Source of the DNA: Eurosta solidaginis
Lineage: Eukaryota; Arthropoda; Insecta; Diptera; Tephritidae
DNA length: 64,000 nt
Direction of reading: 5' to 3'
Assembly: GCF_040869045.1 (NCBI RefSeq)
Contig: NC_090321.1
Coordinates: forward strand, 33,229,426-33,293,425
Of this stretch, positions 10,393 through 22,237 are shown in pieces (the stretch's first letter is position 1; each line of letters starts with the position of its first letter). The position numbers were made by a program, and so were the translations under genes. Under the pieces are notes generated by a model. It saw nothing but the letters and a program-made list of their open reading frames with translations, ran no database searches and was not told the origin of the DNA.

Positions 10393-13300
10393 TTTTTATA
10401 CTCAGTTGAGCAGAGCTCACAGAGTATATTAAGTTTGATTGGATAACGGTTGGTTGTACATATATAAAGGAATCGAGATAGATATAGAATTCCATATATC
10501 AAAATAATCAGGATCGAAAAAAAATTTGATTGAGCCATGTCCGTCCGTCCGTCCGTCCATCCGTTAACACGATAACTTGAGTAAATTTTGAGGTATCTTG
10601 ATGAAATTTGGTATGTAGGTTCATGAGCACTCATCTCAGATCGCTATTTAAAATGAACGATATCGGACTATAACCACGCCCACTTTTTCGATATAGAAAC
10701 TTTCGAAAAACAGAAAAATTGCGATAATTCATTACAAAAGACAGATAAAGCGACGAAACTTGGTAGATGAGTTGAACTTATGACGCAGAATAGAAAATTA
10801 GTAAAATTTTGGACAATGGAGGTGGCACCGCCCACTTTTAAAAGAAGGTAATTTAAAATTTTTGCAAGCTGTAATTTGGCAGTCGTTGAAGATATCATAA
10901 TGAAATTTGGCAGGAACATTACTCCTATTACTATATGTACGTTTAATTAAAATTAGCAAAATCGGAGGAGGACCACGCCCACTTAAAAAAAAAAATTTTT
11001 TTTAAGTAAAATTTTAACAAAAAATTTAATATATTTACGATATATAAGTAAATTATGTCAACATTCAACTCCAGTAATGATATAGTGCAAAAAAATACAA
11101 AAATAAAAGAAAATTTCAAAATGGGCGTGGCTCCGCCCTTTTTCATTTAATTTGTCTAGGATACTTTTAACGCCATAAGTCGAACAAAAATTAACCAATC
11201 CTTTTGAAATTTGGTAGGGGCATAGATTTTATGACGTTAACTCTTTTCTGTGAAAATGGGCGAAATCGGTTGATGCCACGCCCAGTTTTTATACACAGTC
11301 GTCCGTCTGTCCTTCCGCATGGCCGTTAACACGATAACTTGAGCAAAAATCGACATATCTTTAATGAACTTAGTTCACGTGCTTACTTGAACTCACTTTA
11401 TCTTGGTATGAAAAATGAACGAAATCCGCCTATGACCACGCCCACTTTTTCGATATCGAAAATTACGAAAAATGAAAAAAATTCCATAATTCTATACCAA
11501 ATACGAAAAAGGGATGAAACATGGTAAGGTAATTGGATTGTTTTATTGAAGCAAAATATAACTTTAGAAAAAACTTTATAAAATGGTTGTGACACCTACC
11601 ATATTAAGTAGAAGAAAATGAAAAATTTCTGCAGGGCGAAATAAAAAACCCTTAAAATCTTCGCAAGTATTACATATATAAATAAATTAGCGGTATCCAA
11701 CAGATGAAGTTCTGGGTCACCCTGGTCCACATTTTGGTCGATATCTGGAAAACGCCTTCACATACACAACTACCACCACTCCCTTTTAAAATACTCATTA
11801 ACTCCTTTCGTTTGATACCCATATTGCACAAACCAATTCTAGAGTCACCCCTGGCCCACCTTTATGGCGATATCTCGAAACGGCGTCCAACTATGGAACT
11901 AAGGATTACTCCCTTTTAAAATACTCATTAACACCTTTCTTTTGATACCCATATTGTACAAACAAATTCTAGAGTCACCCCTGGTCCACCTTTATGGCGA
12001 TATTTCGAAAATGCGACCACCTATACAACAACCACCACTCCCTTTTAAACCCTCATTAATACCTTTAATTTGATACCCATATCGTACAAACACATTCTAG
12101 AGTCACCCCCTGGTCCACCTTTATGACGATATTTCGAAGCGGCGTCCACCTATAGAACTAAGGCCCACTCCCTTTTAAAATACTCATTAACACCTTTCAT
12201 TTGATACCCATATCGTACAAACAAATTCTAAAGTCACCCCTGGTCCACCTTTATTGCGATATCTCGAAAAAGCGAATACCTATAGAACGAAGGCCCACTC
12301 CCTTTTAAAAATACTCATTAACACGTTTCATTTGATACCCATATCGTACTAACAAAGTCTAGAGTCACCCCTGGTCCACCTTTATTGCGATACCTCGAAA
12401 AGGCGTCCACCTATAGAACTAAGGCCCACTCCCTTTTAAAATACTCATTAACTACTTTCGTTTGATACCCATATTGCACAAACGAATTCTAGAGTCACCC
12501 CTGGCCCACCTTTATGGCGATATCTCGAAACGGCGTCCACCTATGGAACTAAGGATTACTCCCTTTTAAAATATTCATTAACACCTTTCTTTTGATACCC
12601 ATATTGTACAAACAAATTCTAGGATCACCCCTGGTCCACCTTTATGGCGATATCTCGAAACGGCGTCCACCTATGGAACTAAGGATTACTCCCTTTTAAA
12701 ATACTCATTAACACCTTTCATTTGATACCCATATTGTACAAACAAATTCTAGAGTCACCCCTGGTCCACCTTTATGGCGATATCTCGAAAAGGCGACCAC
12801 CTAAACAACAACCACCACTCCCTTTTAAAACCCTCATTAATACCTTTAATTTGATACCTATATCGTACAAACACATTCTAGAGTCAACCCTGGTCCACCT
12901 TTATGGCGATATCTCGAAACGGCGTCCACCTATGGAACTAAGGATTACTCCCTTTTAAAAATACTCATTAACACCTTTAATTTGATACCCATATCGTACT
13001 AACAAAGTCTAGAGTCACCCCTGGCCCACCTTTATGACGATATCTCGAAACGGCGTCCACCTATGGAACTAAGGATTACTCCCTTTTAAAATACTCATTA
13101 ACACCTTTCTTTTGATACCCATATTGTACAAACAAATTCTAGAGTCACGCCTGGTTCACCTTTATGGCGATATTTCGAAAATGCGACCACCTATACAACA
13201 ACCACCACTCCCTTTTAAAACCCTCATTAATACCTTTAATTTGATACACATATCGTACAAACACAATGTAGAGTCACCCCTGGTCCACCTTTATGGCGAT

Positions 13301-14290
13301 ATTTCAAAACGGCGTCCACCTATAGAAGTAAGGCCCACTCCATTTTAAAATACTCATTAACACCTTTCGTTTGATGCCCATATTGTACAAACAAATTCTA
13401 GGGGCACCCATGGTCCACCTTTATGGCGATATCTCGAAACGGCGTCCACCTATGGGACTAAGGATTACTCCCTTTTAAAATACTTATTAACACCTTTCTT
13501 TTGATACCCATATTGTACAAACAAATTCTAGGATCACCCCTGGTCCACCTTTATGGCGATATCTCGAAACGGCGTCCACCTATGGAACTAAGGATTACTC
13601 CCTTTTAAAATACTCATTAACACCTTTCATTTGATACCCATATCGTACAAACGCATTCTAGAGTCACCCCTGGTCCACCTTTATGGCGATATCTCGAAAA
13701 GGCGACCACCTAAACAACAACCACCACTCCCTTTTAAAACCCTCATTAATACCTTTAATTTGATACCTATATCGTACAAACACATTCTAGAGTCAACCCT
13801 GGTCCACCTTTATGGCGATATTTAGAAACGGCATCCACCTATAGAACTAAGGCCCACTCCCTTTTAAAATACTCATTAACACCATTCGTTTGATGCCCAT
13901 ATTGTACAAACAAATTCTAGGGTCACCCCTGTTCCACCTTTGTGGCGATATCTCGAAACGGCGTCCACCTATGGAACTAAGGATTACTCCCTTTTAAAAT
14001 ACTCATTAACACCTTTAATTTGATACCCATATCGTACAAACGCATTCTAGAGTCAACCCTGATCCACCTTTATTGCTATATCCCTAAATGGCGTCCACCT
14101 ATAGAACTATGGCCCACTCCCTCATAAAATACTCTTTAATGCCTTTCATTTGATACACATGTCAGAACACATTCCAGGGTTTCCCTCGGTTCATTTTCCT
14201 ACATGGTTATTTTCCCTTATGTTGTCACCATAGCTCTCAACTGAGTATGTAATGTTCGGTTACACCCGAACTTAACCTTCCTTACTTGTT
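10393..14290 (+). mobile_element. mini-me-like repeat element, copy 2 (longest)
   Basis: It has the same ends and order as copy 1, plus an extra left segment (GGATAACGGTTGGTTGTACA, then a short TA-rich tract) before the GCCATGTCCGTCC core at about 10535. The unique left 1.3 kb is followed by a very long minisatellite and the CTCAACTGAGTAT/GTTCGG right end. At 3.9 kb it is the longest copy because of array expansion. No functional coding sequence. Confidence 0.8.
11750..14180 (+). repeat. 130-bp minisatellite inside copy 2, about 19 units
   Basis: The spacing of the TTTGATACCC word is 130 bp (for example GATA at 11814 and 11944). At least two unit types alternate: a 'CTAAGGATTACTCCC' type and a 'CTAAGGCCCACTCCC' type, with blocks of several units repeated in the same order. 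That pattern suggests higher-order amplification. Small in-frame ORFs such as 12722-12958 and 13112-13348 repeat because the units do. Confidence 0.9.
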
Positions 14291-14686
14291 ATCATTAACT
14301 TCAAAAAAGTTACAAATTTCGGAAGATGCAGGAAGTTGAAAGAGTACAGACACAAATTGTAAATATGAACTTTTCAAGTTTAATAAATGTAATAATTAGT
14401 TTCTTACAAAAGATGTTTTTCATAAATAGTCCCCCACATATCTTTTTGTAACAGTGCCACACATATCTTTAATGTAAGTGGCATCAACGACATTCGTGCT
14501 CACTGAATTTCTACGTATGTATGTATGAATTTACAATGTTCGCGAACCAGAGAGAGAAAGAATAACATTAGATAAAAGGAAGTAAAAGAACAAATAGAAC
14601 CGAAATCGAAGATTTAGTTCACTTGTTCACTTGAGAGACCCGGTCAATTGAACAAGCTCAGAACGAAACGATCCTACTCTAGTTCT
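14291..14686. other. Intergenic DNA with GTTC-rich tract
   Basis: No gene. 14600-14690 contains repeated GTTC/GAAC words (TTAGTTCACTTGTTCAC, CTAGTTCTTTT) also found near 22370-22440, 23670-23690 and 24055-24130, so it is probably a relic of one repeat family. Confidence 0.4.
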
Positions 14687-15096
14687 TTTAAAGGCCAATT
14701 AATGGTGCCTTATCCACAACCAGATAAAACAGCTGATCGAACTAACCTTATGGAAATCAATGTAATCGATTAATGGTACCATACCACAATGCTAAAGCCA
14801 TAACCATATCATAGCCAACCGGTTGGTTTTAGGTTTCTCCCATATCCATAACCTAAAAATATTTGAGTTGGTGATTTTAATAACTTTTTGTAGATTTTAT
14901 TCATTGTTTTGGATACGTTATGACTAAGAGACTTATTTTTTGTGGAATATATTTGTAATTGTTTGTGTTTTCTTCATTTTTATGAAATTTTCACGATTTT
15001 TAGGTTAAGGCGCATTTAATCGATCACATTGGAGATGGATATGGGTATGGTTACGACTATGGCGTTATGGTTAAGGAAGTTTAATTGGCCTTTAAA
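14687..15096 (+). mobile_element. MITE family C, copy 1 (410 bp)
   Basis: Perfect 16-bp terminal inverted repeats, TTTAAAGGCCAATTAA at 14687-14702 and its complement at 15081-15096. Subterminal pieces ATGGTGCCTTATCC and ATCGATTAATGGTACC are also inverted-related. No coding capacity. A second 412-bp copy is at 51329-51740 and a diverged relative at 49179-49385. The superfamily is not determined. Confidence 0.8.
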
Positions 15097-15099
15097 GAG

Positions 15100-16055
15100 C
15101 GGGCAGATTCTTTATAGTACAAAAACAACAAGTAAGGGCGGAACTGTCTGTGGCTGTGCCGAAGACTTTAAGCCTTTCATGAATGGAGCTGAGCAATAAT
15201 CTTATCCCATTGGTAATATCCGAATAAGCGGCTGTATAAGATATGTAACATATAGATAACATATGTACATAAGCGACATTTTCGATATATATTAAATTAA
15301 TAATAGCTCGGTAATCCTTACACAGTTTCACGTTTCTTGTTGTCTGCATGAGAAAGGTACATACATACATACATATGTATATGTACATATATACGACCGA
15401 TCTATACAATTTTTTCATTCAACAATATATGCCATGTATGTATGTACATAACAGTTTCTGACATTTGAAGCTTCTAGCTGAAATTTCGAAATGTATCTAA
15501 CCTGAGCAATCGGTTGTAAGGGATATATGCTATACAAACGATCAATCTCTAAAAAATTTTCAAGCATCGATAAATATTATAAACGTATTCATTTTGTGAA
15601 ATTTGAAGCCTCTAGCTCTTGAAATGAGACAGAAATTTCGAAAAGCTTCTTATCTGAACATTCGGTTGTAAAGGATATATACTTTATGTAAAGTACCGAT
15701 CTCTACGGGGTTTTCCGACGATAAAATGTATACATATGCCATATACGAAACGCTTATATCTCATAAATAAGGGAAGATATGATAACGAAACTCTTTGTTC
15801 CGAAAAAATCAGTTGTATGGGCAATATATGCTATATTGATCCGATCCGGCCGGTTATGACAATTTTCTGATCGGACACCCAAATATACCCGCTTACCAAA
15901 TTTTATCAAGGTATTTTAAAAGTTGAGGGACTAATTTCCGATTAAACAGACAGACGGAGAGGCAGACAGACGGACATGGCTAAACCAACTTAGCTCGTCA
16001 GCCTAATCAATTCGGTATACTTAATGGTGGGTCTATCTCTTATCTAATATACCAA
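15100..16055 (-). repeat. GTCY-bearing repeat family D, copy 1
   Basis: Contains diverged repeats of 'AAATTTGAAGCTTCTAGCT...TATCTGAACAATCGGTTG...GACCGATC' modules, then at about 15946-15985 a (GACA/GACG)n tract with GGACATGGCTAA. On the minus strand that is the same GCCATGTCCGTC core seen in the mini-me-like copies. TTTCATGAATGGAGCTGAGC at 15176 recurs at 30419. The 108-codon minus-strand frame at 15092-15418 is not credited. Confidence 0.55.
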
Positions 16056-16159
16056 TTAATTTTCATGAAAGTTATAAAAATTGTATGACCCTTATATGTT
16101 GGTCAGGAATTTTTAAGTTTTAGGGAGAAAAAATAGTTTTTAGGCCTTGTTTTCATTGG

Positions 16160-16660
16160 AGTGTGGTTTTATGTAACTGGTCCCAAGTCCAGCGCACAAG
16201 TTATGGCGATCAGACGCTGCTGATGAAGTCCCCCATAACCAATTTGACAGAGTCGCCTTCTCACATTAGGTAAAATCACCAAACGGAATTTCCCTAGTCA
16301 ACTTACGTGGACTTCTACATACGGCTCCACCCTCCTTGACACGCATCACCTCTTCGTCGATTTTAAAGCCGCCTTCAGCAGCACGAAAAGGTGATGGCTA
16401 TATGCCGCTAAGTATGAATTTTGTTTTCCAGCAAACTTACACGGCTGTGCAAAATGACGTCGAGTAACAGCTCAGATAGTCCAGCGAATTCAAACACAAC
16501 AGCTACGTTAGCTAGGCCATGTTATGCGAATGAAAGATGTTGATCTGGCTAAGAAAGTATTTTTATCGGAACCCGCCTTTGGAAGCAGAGGAAGAGGGCG
16601 GTCCATACTCTGTTTGAACGGACGGATGTAACCTTTGAAACGGTTAAGCGCCAAACAAGT
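16160..16660 (+). pseudogene. LINE reverse transcriptase relic (palm and C-terminal parts)
   Basis: Frame-broken. Near 16340 translation gives LLDTHHLFVDFKAAFSS, RT motif A with its catalytic Asp, then WLYAAKYEFCFPANL (helix after motif A). From about 16478 it reads VQRIQTQQLR-stop-LGHVMRMKDVDLAKKVF, the C-terminal segment. The intervening palm motifs, including the YADD box, are deleted. The same LINE family supplies the relic at 17640-18480. Confidence 0.65.
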
Positions 16661-17300
16661 AAGTGAGTAAATCTTGGAGGGCGTGGAAATGCTATACCAA
16701 CTAGGAACGCACTATGTAATACTGCTGGCCAGGGTCACATGAGAGTGGAGGGTATTGAGGGCGGACAGCTTGGCGAGAAAGGTAGCGAGTGAACGAATCA
16801 TTTGGCCTAAGCCGCTTCTGCTTCTGCAAGTTACCGACAGGAAATTATGAGGCATTTATTGCTCGAAGAGAGGGTGAAGATTGAAGAGCATTGGTGCAAT
16901 GCGGAGGCTTAAGACAATCTAAGTTACTGTTAGGAGGATATAGTACAAATCACTAAAAGGCAAGCATAGGCCTTACAAAAAATAATCTAAGAATTCTAAC
17001 AGTATTATTACAGAACATTGAAGACTCGACGGTCACATGCAAAAATTGGGCATACAATCGTATGACATCTGCCGGTTGTGTGATCGTTCAGCTGAGCCGG
17101 CGGAACACATCTTCTTGAAATGTGACGCAATCTCAAGAAGTGGGCCTAAGTTTTTGGGCTCGCCATGGCCGGAGCATATTCACATTCAAACTCTCAAACC
17201 AAGCGAAGGATTAGGCTTGGATGAGGTGCTGTGATGAGGAGATGAGGGCACAAGAGGCTTATAGCCGCAGTACCACCCTCAAAAATTAGCGATCTATCTA
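16661..17300 (+). pseudogene. LINE RNase H / zinc-finger tail relic
   Basis: A different LINE from its neighbours. Near 16727-16800 are RNase H C-terminal remnants (PGH-like and ADSLARK-like). 17037-17234 is open and carries a CCHC-type knuckle, ICRLC..AEHIFLKC (C-x2-C-x8-H-x4-C), typical of the C-terminus of I/R1-group ORF2. Upstream frames are disrupted, so this is a relic. Confidence 0.6.
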
Positions 17301-17640
17301 GTGCTTTCTTATGGAAGTTTTATAAGCAAATATAAGTTTTGCCGTGTTGAAGGGACTTATATAGATTTTAAGCCGAGAGATTGACGGATGAGAATGAGTT
17401 TAGTTACACGTCTCAAGGATTCTGATTGTCTGCCGATTCAAATAAATAACTTTTTTTTTCAATTTATTAAACATTTCGTTTTATTTCGCTTGTTGAGTGC
17501 AGTTAAAGTGGGACACAGCTATGAATGAGTTTTATTAAAGTGCTCAATTGTTTATCTCTGAGGGCCCATTTCCGCTCATAAATACAAGTGCAGATACCAA
17601 AAATGTTTTTAAGACAAGTAAAAAAACATACTATAAACTA
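17301..17640. other. Unassigned sequence between LINE relics
   Basis: No frame or motif recognised. It may be LINE 3'-UTR remnants. Confidence 0.3.
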
Positions 17641-18480
17641 ATTACCCTGAACAAAATATGATAGTAGTCTCCAAAGTCATCCCGAAACTCTAACTGGTTA
17701 AAGGACATATCAGTCAAAGGTGACTATGATATTGATACTATTGGCCTGAACAAACTCGCTGTGAGTTCTGCCTTCTCGGGATTAAATATAGAAGCAAAAC
17801 AAGTTGGTCTTGCGCTAAATGAGGCAAAACTAAGTACTTGCTGTCATTCCAGAAAGAATCGGGGCATTCGCACCATGGCAGCAACGTCAACGTCACTGTT
17901 GACAAATAAAAATTCGAGACTGTGAAGGATTTCGTCTATTTGGGAACCAGCATTAACAGCAAAAACAACCTCAGCCTAGAAATCAAACGGAGAGTACCTC
18001 TTGCCAACAAGTGCTACTTTGGACTGAGTAGGCAATTGAAAATAAAGTAATCTCTCGATGAACAAAAATCGCGTTCTACAAAGTGTCTCATCATACCTAT
18101 CCTGATGTACGGCTCGGAATCATAGATGGTGTAGAGAGAAGATGAGATGGCTCTTGGAGTGTTAGAGAGAAAAGTTCTTCGGAAGATGTATGGTTCTGTC
18201 CATGATGCCGACGGCGAGTACCGGAGGAGGTATAATGATGAGCTTTATGCAGATATGACGAAAGTGCAGCGAATAAAAACCCTCGATGGCTAGATCATGT
18301 TATGCGAATGGACAAGGACGCTCCGGCTAAGAAAGTATTTCAGTCGACAACGCAGTTCGGAAACACAGGAACTGAGTTGAGTGAGGCAGATGGAGGAAGA
18401 TTTGACCTCCCTTGGTGCTCCCAATTGACGTCAGTTATCGCGAAACAGTTATGTGTATATATCTTTTTTCACGGTATGAG
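17640..18480 (+). pseudogene. LINE reverse transcriptase thumb relic
   Basis: Fragments in several frames read YDIDTIGLNKLAVSSAFSGL (after motif C, whose YADD is degraded), FVYLGTSINSKNNLSLEIK, RVPLANKCYFGLSRQLK, IIPILMYGSES and LGVLERKVLRKMYGSVHD, ending in VMRMDKDAPAKKVFQS (18296-18345). The order matches an RT thumb/connection of the same family as 16160-16660. Stops and frameshifts make it inactive. The 62-codon frame at 18302-18490 is its tail. Confidence 0.7.
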
Positions 18481-18499
18481 GGAATCCTGAATGTAAGCG

Positions 18500-19440
18500 T
18501 AAAGTGTAAAGTGTGAGCATTGGCGTAGTCTTTGTAAGTGGTATGCTAAATGGGGGATATATGTAGAATGTAAACGCAGGCATAATATAAGGGATTGGTT
18601 TGCTGTAGGGGGAAATACAAAATGTAAGCGTAGTCTGCACTGTACTTAAACAAAGATTTTGTTCCCAAAAATCGGATAAATAAACCTTACAATTTACTCC
18701 AGGAAATAGCCCTTAGTGTGTGGAATTGGTAAGCTCTATGAGAGAATCTAATGTAAGCGTGAGTGCAGTCTCCGTGTAAACGATTCATTATCGATGACTC
18801 ATCGGTTAAAACTTTGCTATAAACTTGATGACATATCTGTAACCCAGCTATAATAAGTATGCAAGCACACAATAAGCAGCCGATGACTTGGCGATAATAA
18901 GTCGATAACCAACCGATAACTCGACAATAATTGTTGGGGTCCAATGAAGCGTGATCCAGATACGGATAGAAATTTAACATGAAAATGCGATAAAAATGTG
19001 ATCCATATAGATAAATTTGTTGTTGCATTTGCATGTTAAATGTTTATTGGCATCTGGGTAAGTATTCATTGGAACGCTAGGAATAATTCCATAATAAAAC
19101 AATAAATTGTCGGTATCGATTGTGACAGATAAGAATCCGACGAGGCTCTTCCCAAAGAGCCCAATATTATTTGCGTCTGGTAAAGTTACCTCTTTTGTGG
19201 CTAAACGTCAACTCCTGCGAGAGCTCTAGTTAACTTAAAAAAATATGTGTTTTCTGATGAAAATGCATGATTACACATTGAACTTGAAGAGTACTTTGTA
19301 CTCATGCTGATTAAGATTGAACTATTTGCCTAAGTAACCTCTTTTTCCAAGATATTTTGTTTTTGTTTTTAAAATAACAAATAAAAATATGTTATCGATT
19401 TAAACGAAATAATTCTCATAATATGCCCATTTAAGACTAC
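18500..19440. other. Intergenic DNA, no gene seen
   Basis: 18490-18780 repeats the word AATGTAAGCGT about four times (for example 18490, 18562, 18620, 18750), a weak local repeat. 18880-18930 has several CGATAA words. Frames on the minus strand (18449-18640, 18687-19034) lack domain motifs. Confidence 0.4.
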
Positions 19441-19800
19441 TTGTTGTTGTTGTTGTTGTAGCGATAAGGACACTCCCCGAAGGCCTTGGGAAGTGTTATC
19501 GATGTTGATGGTCCTTTTCCGGATTCAGATCCAGTACGTTCCGGTAACAAGCACCATTAAGGTACTAGCCCGACTATCTCTGGAACGAAGGCCATCACGC
19601 CCTCCCCTTCGTTATATCAATAAGCAACTTGGAGTCGCCAGAGCCTCCACTGTCAAAGAAACAGGATTCGCCACAGGTTGACAGATGGGTTGGAGAATCT
19701 ATATATTGCGCTGGCAACCGCTTCAATTAATTTGGTATTTTAGTCGCCTCTTACGACAGACATACAGGCGGGTATATTCTTAGCCCTCTAACCCGCTACT
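19441..19800 (-). repeat. SINE family A, copy 3
   Basis: Reverse-oriented near full-length copy: (GTT)n GTAGCGATAAGG at the left is the tail complement, CCGGATTCAGATCCAG is the internal palindrome-like motif, and GCGGGTATATTCTTAGCC marks the 5' end at the right. No clear target duplication. Confidence 0.75.
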
Positions 19801-20188
19801 TACGCCACGATTCTAGTGTGGTAACAACAATCTTCACCATGGTAACGAAATCATGTGGAAACTTTTACAACCTTTTGGTATTCTATCCGCGAAAGTAGCC
19901 GGATAATTTTTTTCTAAAAGTAGGTGGTTACATCGAAATAACCACACAACAGCTGTTGTTTAGAAAAGGGAAAAACTGAAAAATAAAGAATTGTAAGCGC
20001 AAATAAGTAAAGATAATAGTAAAAAAGTGTTGCCTCTTTCTATATATTATATATTTGTTAACTTATGTACTTTCACAGAATAAATTACAATATAACTATG
20101 TAAAATCGTATGCATGTATGTACATATATACACATCGTCTCGTTTATTCGTTAACCTCGTATCTACGAGAGACACATTTTCGGTAAAG
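19801..20188. other. Intergenic DNA, nothing recognised
   Basis: AT-rich DNA including ATATATTATATATTTG near 20040. Part of the 153-codon frame that starts at 20114 lies here; the frame is discussed with the adjacent MITE. Confidence 0.4.
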
Positions 20189-20384
20189 CCATGGCGGAAT
20201 CATACAAGGTGGCAGCATGGTGACATACCTACAAACATAAATAAAAATTCCATATACTTTGTTTTTGTAAATTCGATGGACGAATGTCAAAATCGTACTG
20301 CGCCGGAAGTTGATGTATCAAATCAAATAAAAAAGCTTATATTCAGCTGTCGCATGCTGCCACTTTGTATCGTTCCGCCATGGA
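20189..20384. mobile_element. MITE with CCATGGCGGAA inverted ends
   Basis: Terminal inverted repeats of about 32 bp start CCATGGCGGAATCATACAA on the left and, complemented, CCATGGCGGAACGATACAA on the right, both continuing into GTGGCAGCATG. TAAAG flanks both sides (20184-20188 and 20385-20389), a plausible 5-bp target duplication. Most of the 153-codon frame 20114-20575 is this element, so that frame is not a gene. A degenerate copy is at about 39643-39853. Confidence 0.75.
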
Positions 20385-20604
20385 TAAAGCGAAGAAACCA
20401 ACTTTTAAATTTCACCACAGACATTGGTGAGTTCTTCGGTGATGACAGCGTTACCACTTTGGCCAGAATCGCGAATAAAAGAACTGGTAAAGATTTTCGG
20501 TTACATAATAATCTGGGTATTATTTTACCGGTAACGCTCAGAATCGGCCCGTTAATGTCTAATTGTAGCCCATGAAGAGGAATCGCGGATAATTACATAT
20601 GTGT

Positions 20605-21446
20605 TGTGACGAATATTACCATCGCTAAGTGATACTAGTATCCCTTAAGCGCCAAATACACGAGACGAACATTTCCGCGAACATTCCGGTTATGTCATGT
20701 TTCTGCGACCTTTTCTGTCGTGTATGGTGGTGTTTGCCAGTTAGCGCAAATGTTCGCCAAAAATCAAAATATTTTAATTTTTGGCGAACATTTGCGCGAA
20801 CTGTTCGTGCGTGTATGGCGAAATAGCTCATAATCGTAGTAATTTCTGAACGGAACAGACGTGCGCGGAAAAGTAAAATGGACAATAAAAAATTTCTGAG
20901 TGAATTTATTGAAATGTACTAATGTTCAGCCAAAAGTTCGTATGGTGTATGGTCAAAGCTGCGAACAAGATTGCGGAATGTTCGCGGAAATGTTCGTGTC
21001 GTGTATTTGGCGCCTTAGCTGATACCACTCGTATGTACGTAAACAAAACAATCATCATACACACATACATACAAGGCAGTGGAGAGATACTCTCAAACGC
21101 ATGTCATCATCAGCCGAGGTAGTACTCACATATACACACGCATCTAGCTACAAACTACAAATATTCATGTGTATGGCTGGTAACCAAGCATGAAGTTCAC
21201 GAAATTACTAGACCTAAGGAAAATGGGTGAACGAGGAAACCAAGATCATAAAAGCAGCGCAAGCTGAGGCATGACTACGCAGTTTGATTTAAAATCGCAA
21301 TTAGTTGTGAAGCAAGTACTTCACAACACACTCAAAGTTGTCCAATAAAGACCATTTTGCATTATTGAATATTGGAGTTATTTATTCAACGATTCGAACG
21401 TTAGCAGAAGGTTTGGAATAAGGGAAAATTTACTAAATTCGTTACA
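20605..21446 (+). mobile_element. Solo LTR (Gypsy-like), copy a, interrupted by a MITE
   Basis: It starts TGTGACGAATATTA and ends AATTCGTTACA (TG...CA). It carries a degenerate TATA-like CATAAAAGCAGCG near 21245 and the polyadenylation word AATAAAGACC near 21345. Removing the 20648-21014 insertion leaves about 470 bp, matching copy d (about 490 bp). The 4-bp flanks GTGT and GTAT differ by one base. No internal retrotransposon region is present, so it is a recombined solo LTR. Confidence 0.75.
20648..21014. mobile_element. Harbinger-like MITE with 40-bp TIRs and TTA duplication
   Basis: The outer arms begin GCGCCAAATACACGA on both sides and match over about 40 bp through CATTTCCGCGAACATTCCG. 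TTA flanks both ends (20645-20647 and 21015-21017), the 3-bp duplication typical of PIF/Harbinger. A second internal palindrome, TGTTCGCCAAAAAT with its complement, spans about 20747-20792. Non-coding; the overlapping frames at 20625-20885 are products of the palindromes. It is inserted into the LTR at 20605-21446. Confidence 0.8.
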
Positions 21447-21967
21447 GTATGTATATTTACACACCAGTAAAGAATTTTTTGCGTTGCATGAATTGCGGTT
21501 CATATTTGCCCACCTAGATCAAAACGGAGATAACTCAAACATCTAAAATTTCTATGTTATGAGTACTTTCGAGAAAAGGCTTTGTTACAAATGAAAATTG
21601 CATTGACTCAAATAGGGGAGGCAATCAGTTTTTCGCGTTTTCTGAACATTGCGATTTTTTTAGTTGATCGCTGTTTTATTCTAGGTATTCGATATGTACA
21701 TTTTCTTCAGAAAACAAAAGCGCATTTCATACCCTTTATTTTGTTTATATTTATGCTTATGCTTAGATTTCATTTATGTATAAACAAAAAGATCTTATAG
21801 CTAAAATTCCCAACGTCAATTTTTTTTTATTTTCAGCTTTGTTGTTGTATAAACAATTAATGGTAAATGGCGCAATATATTTTTGTATAGTGAATTTTTG
21901 CTCTGAAACTTGTCAGCTTGTTTACATTTGAACATTCTACAAATTGAACAAAACAAAACCCAATAAG
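21447..21967. other. Intergenic DNA
   Basis: No repeat or gene recognised. The sequence just before 21968 (AACAAAACAAAACCCAATAAG) is leader-like. The frame 21582-21800 is hydrophobic by composition only. Confidence 0.4.
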
Positions 21968-22237
21968 ATGAGTGAAAGTGGACAGCAGGTAAATATTGTT
22001 GCACAATTAAACAAATACCTATGTAGATATGTATGCATAACTGTATGTATGAACATAATGCAATATTTTGGCTTGTAGGTAATTGTGTCGAGAAAATTTA
22101 AGAAAATATTGATCATTTCGACAATATTTTTGGGTTGCTCTGCGAATAAAAAAATGAAAGGAAAATTTTTTAGATATTTTTCCGTCACAAAATCAGCTTT
22201 AAAAAAGTTAAATACCTACCTTCGAAAATTAAATTAA
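21968..22237 (+). CDS. Candidate small two-exon gene, unknown
   Basis: An ATG at 21968 opens MSESGQQ and meets a strong donor, CAG|GTAAAT (21989). An acceptor, GGCTTGTAG, ends at 22078, giving a 90-bp AT-rich intron of typical fly size. Splicing keeps phase 0 and continues VIVSRKFKKILIISTIFLG to a stop at about 22235-22237, roughly 60 residues in all, with a hydrophobic stretch ILIISTIFLG and a basic C-terminus. No family recognised. Exon 2 could instead splice onward, or the whole could be chance: a short first exon with good signals is the only real support. Confidence 0.25.

Noticed and set aside
12722..13825. Repeated plus-strand ORFs (IPILYKQILESPLVHLYGDIS...)
   Set aside because: Direct consequence of the 130-bp minisatellite units; each frame ends at random unit variants.
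6620..14180. CRISPR-like array
   Set aside because: Units of 128-130 bp are contiguous without unique spacers and lie inside a eukaryotic interspersed repeat.
20114..20575. 153-codon ORF
   Set aside because: Most of it is a MITE with target duplication, and no motif is visible.
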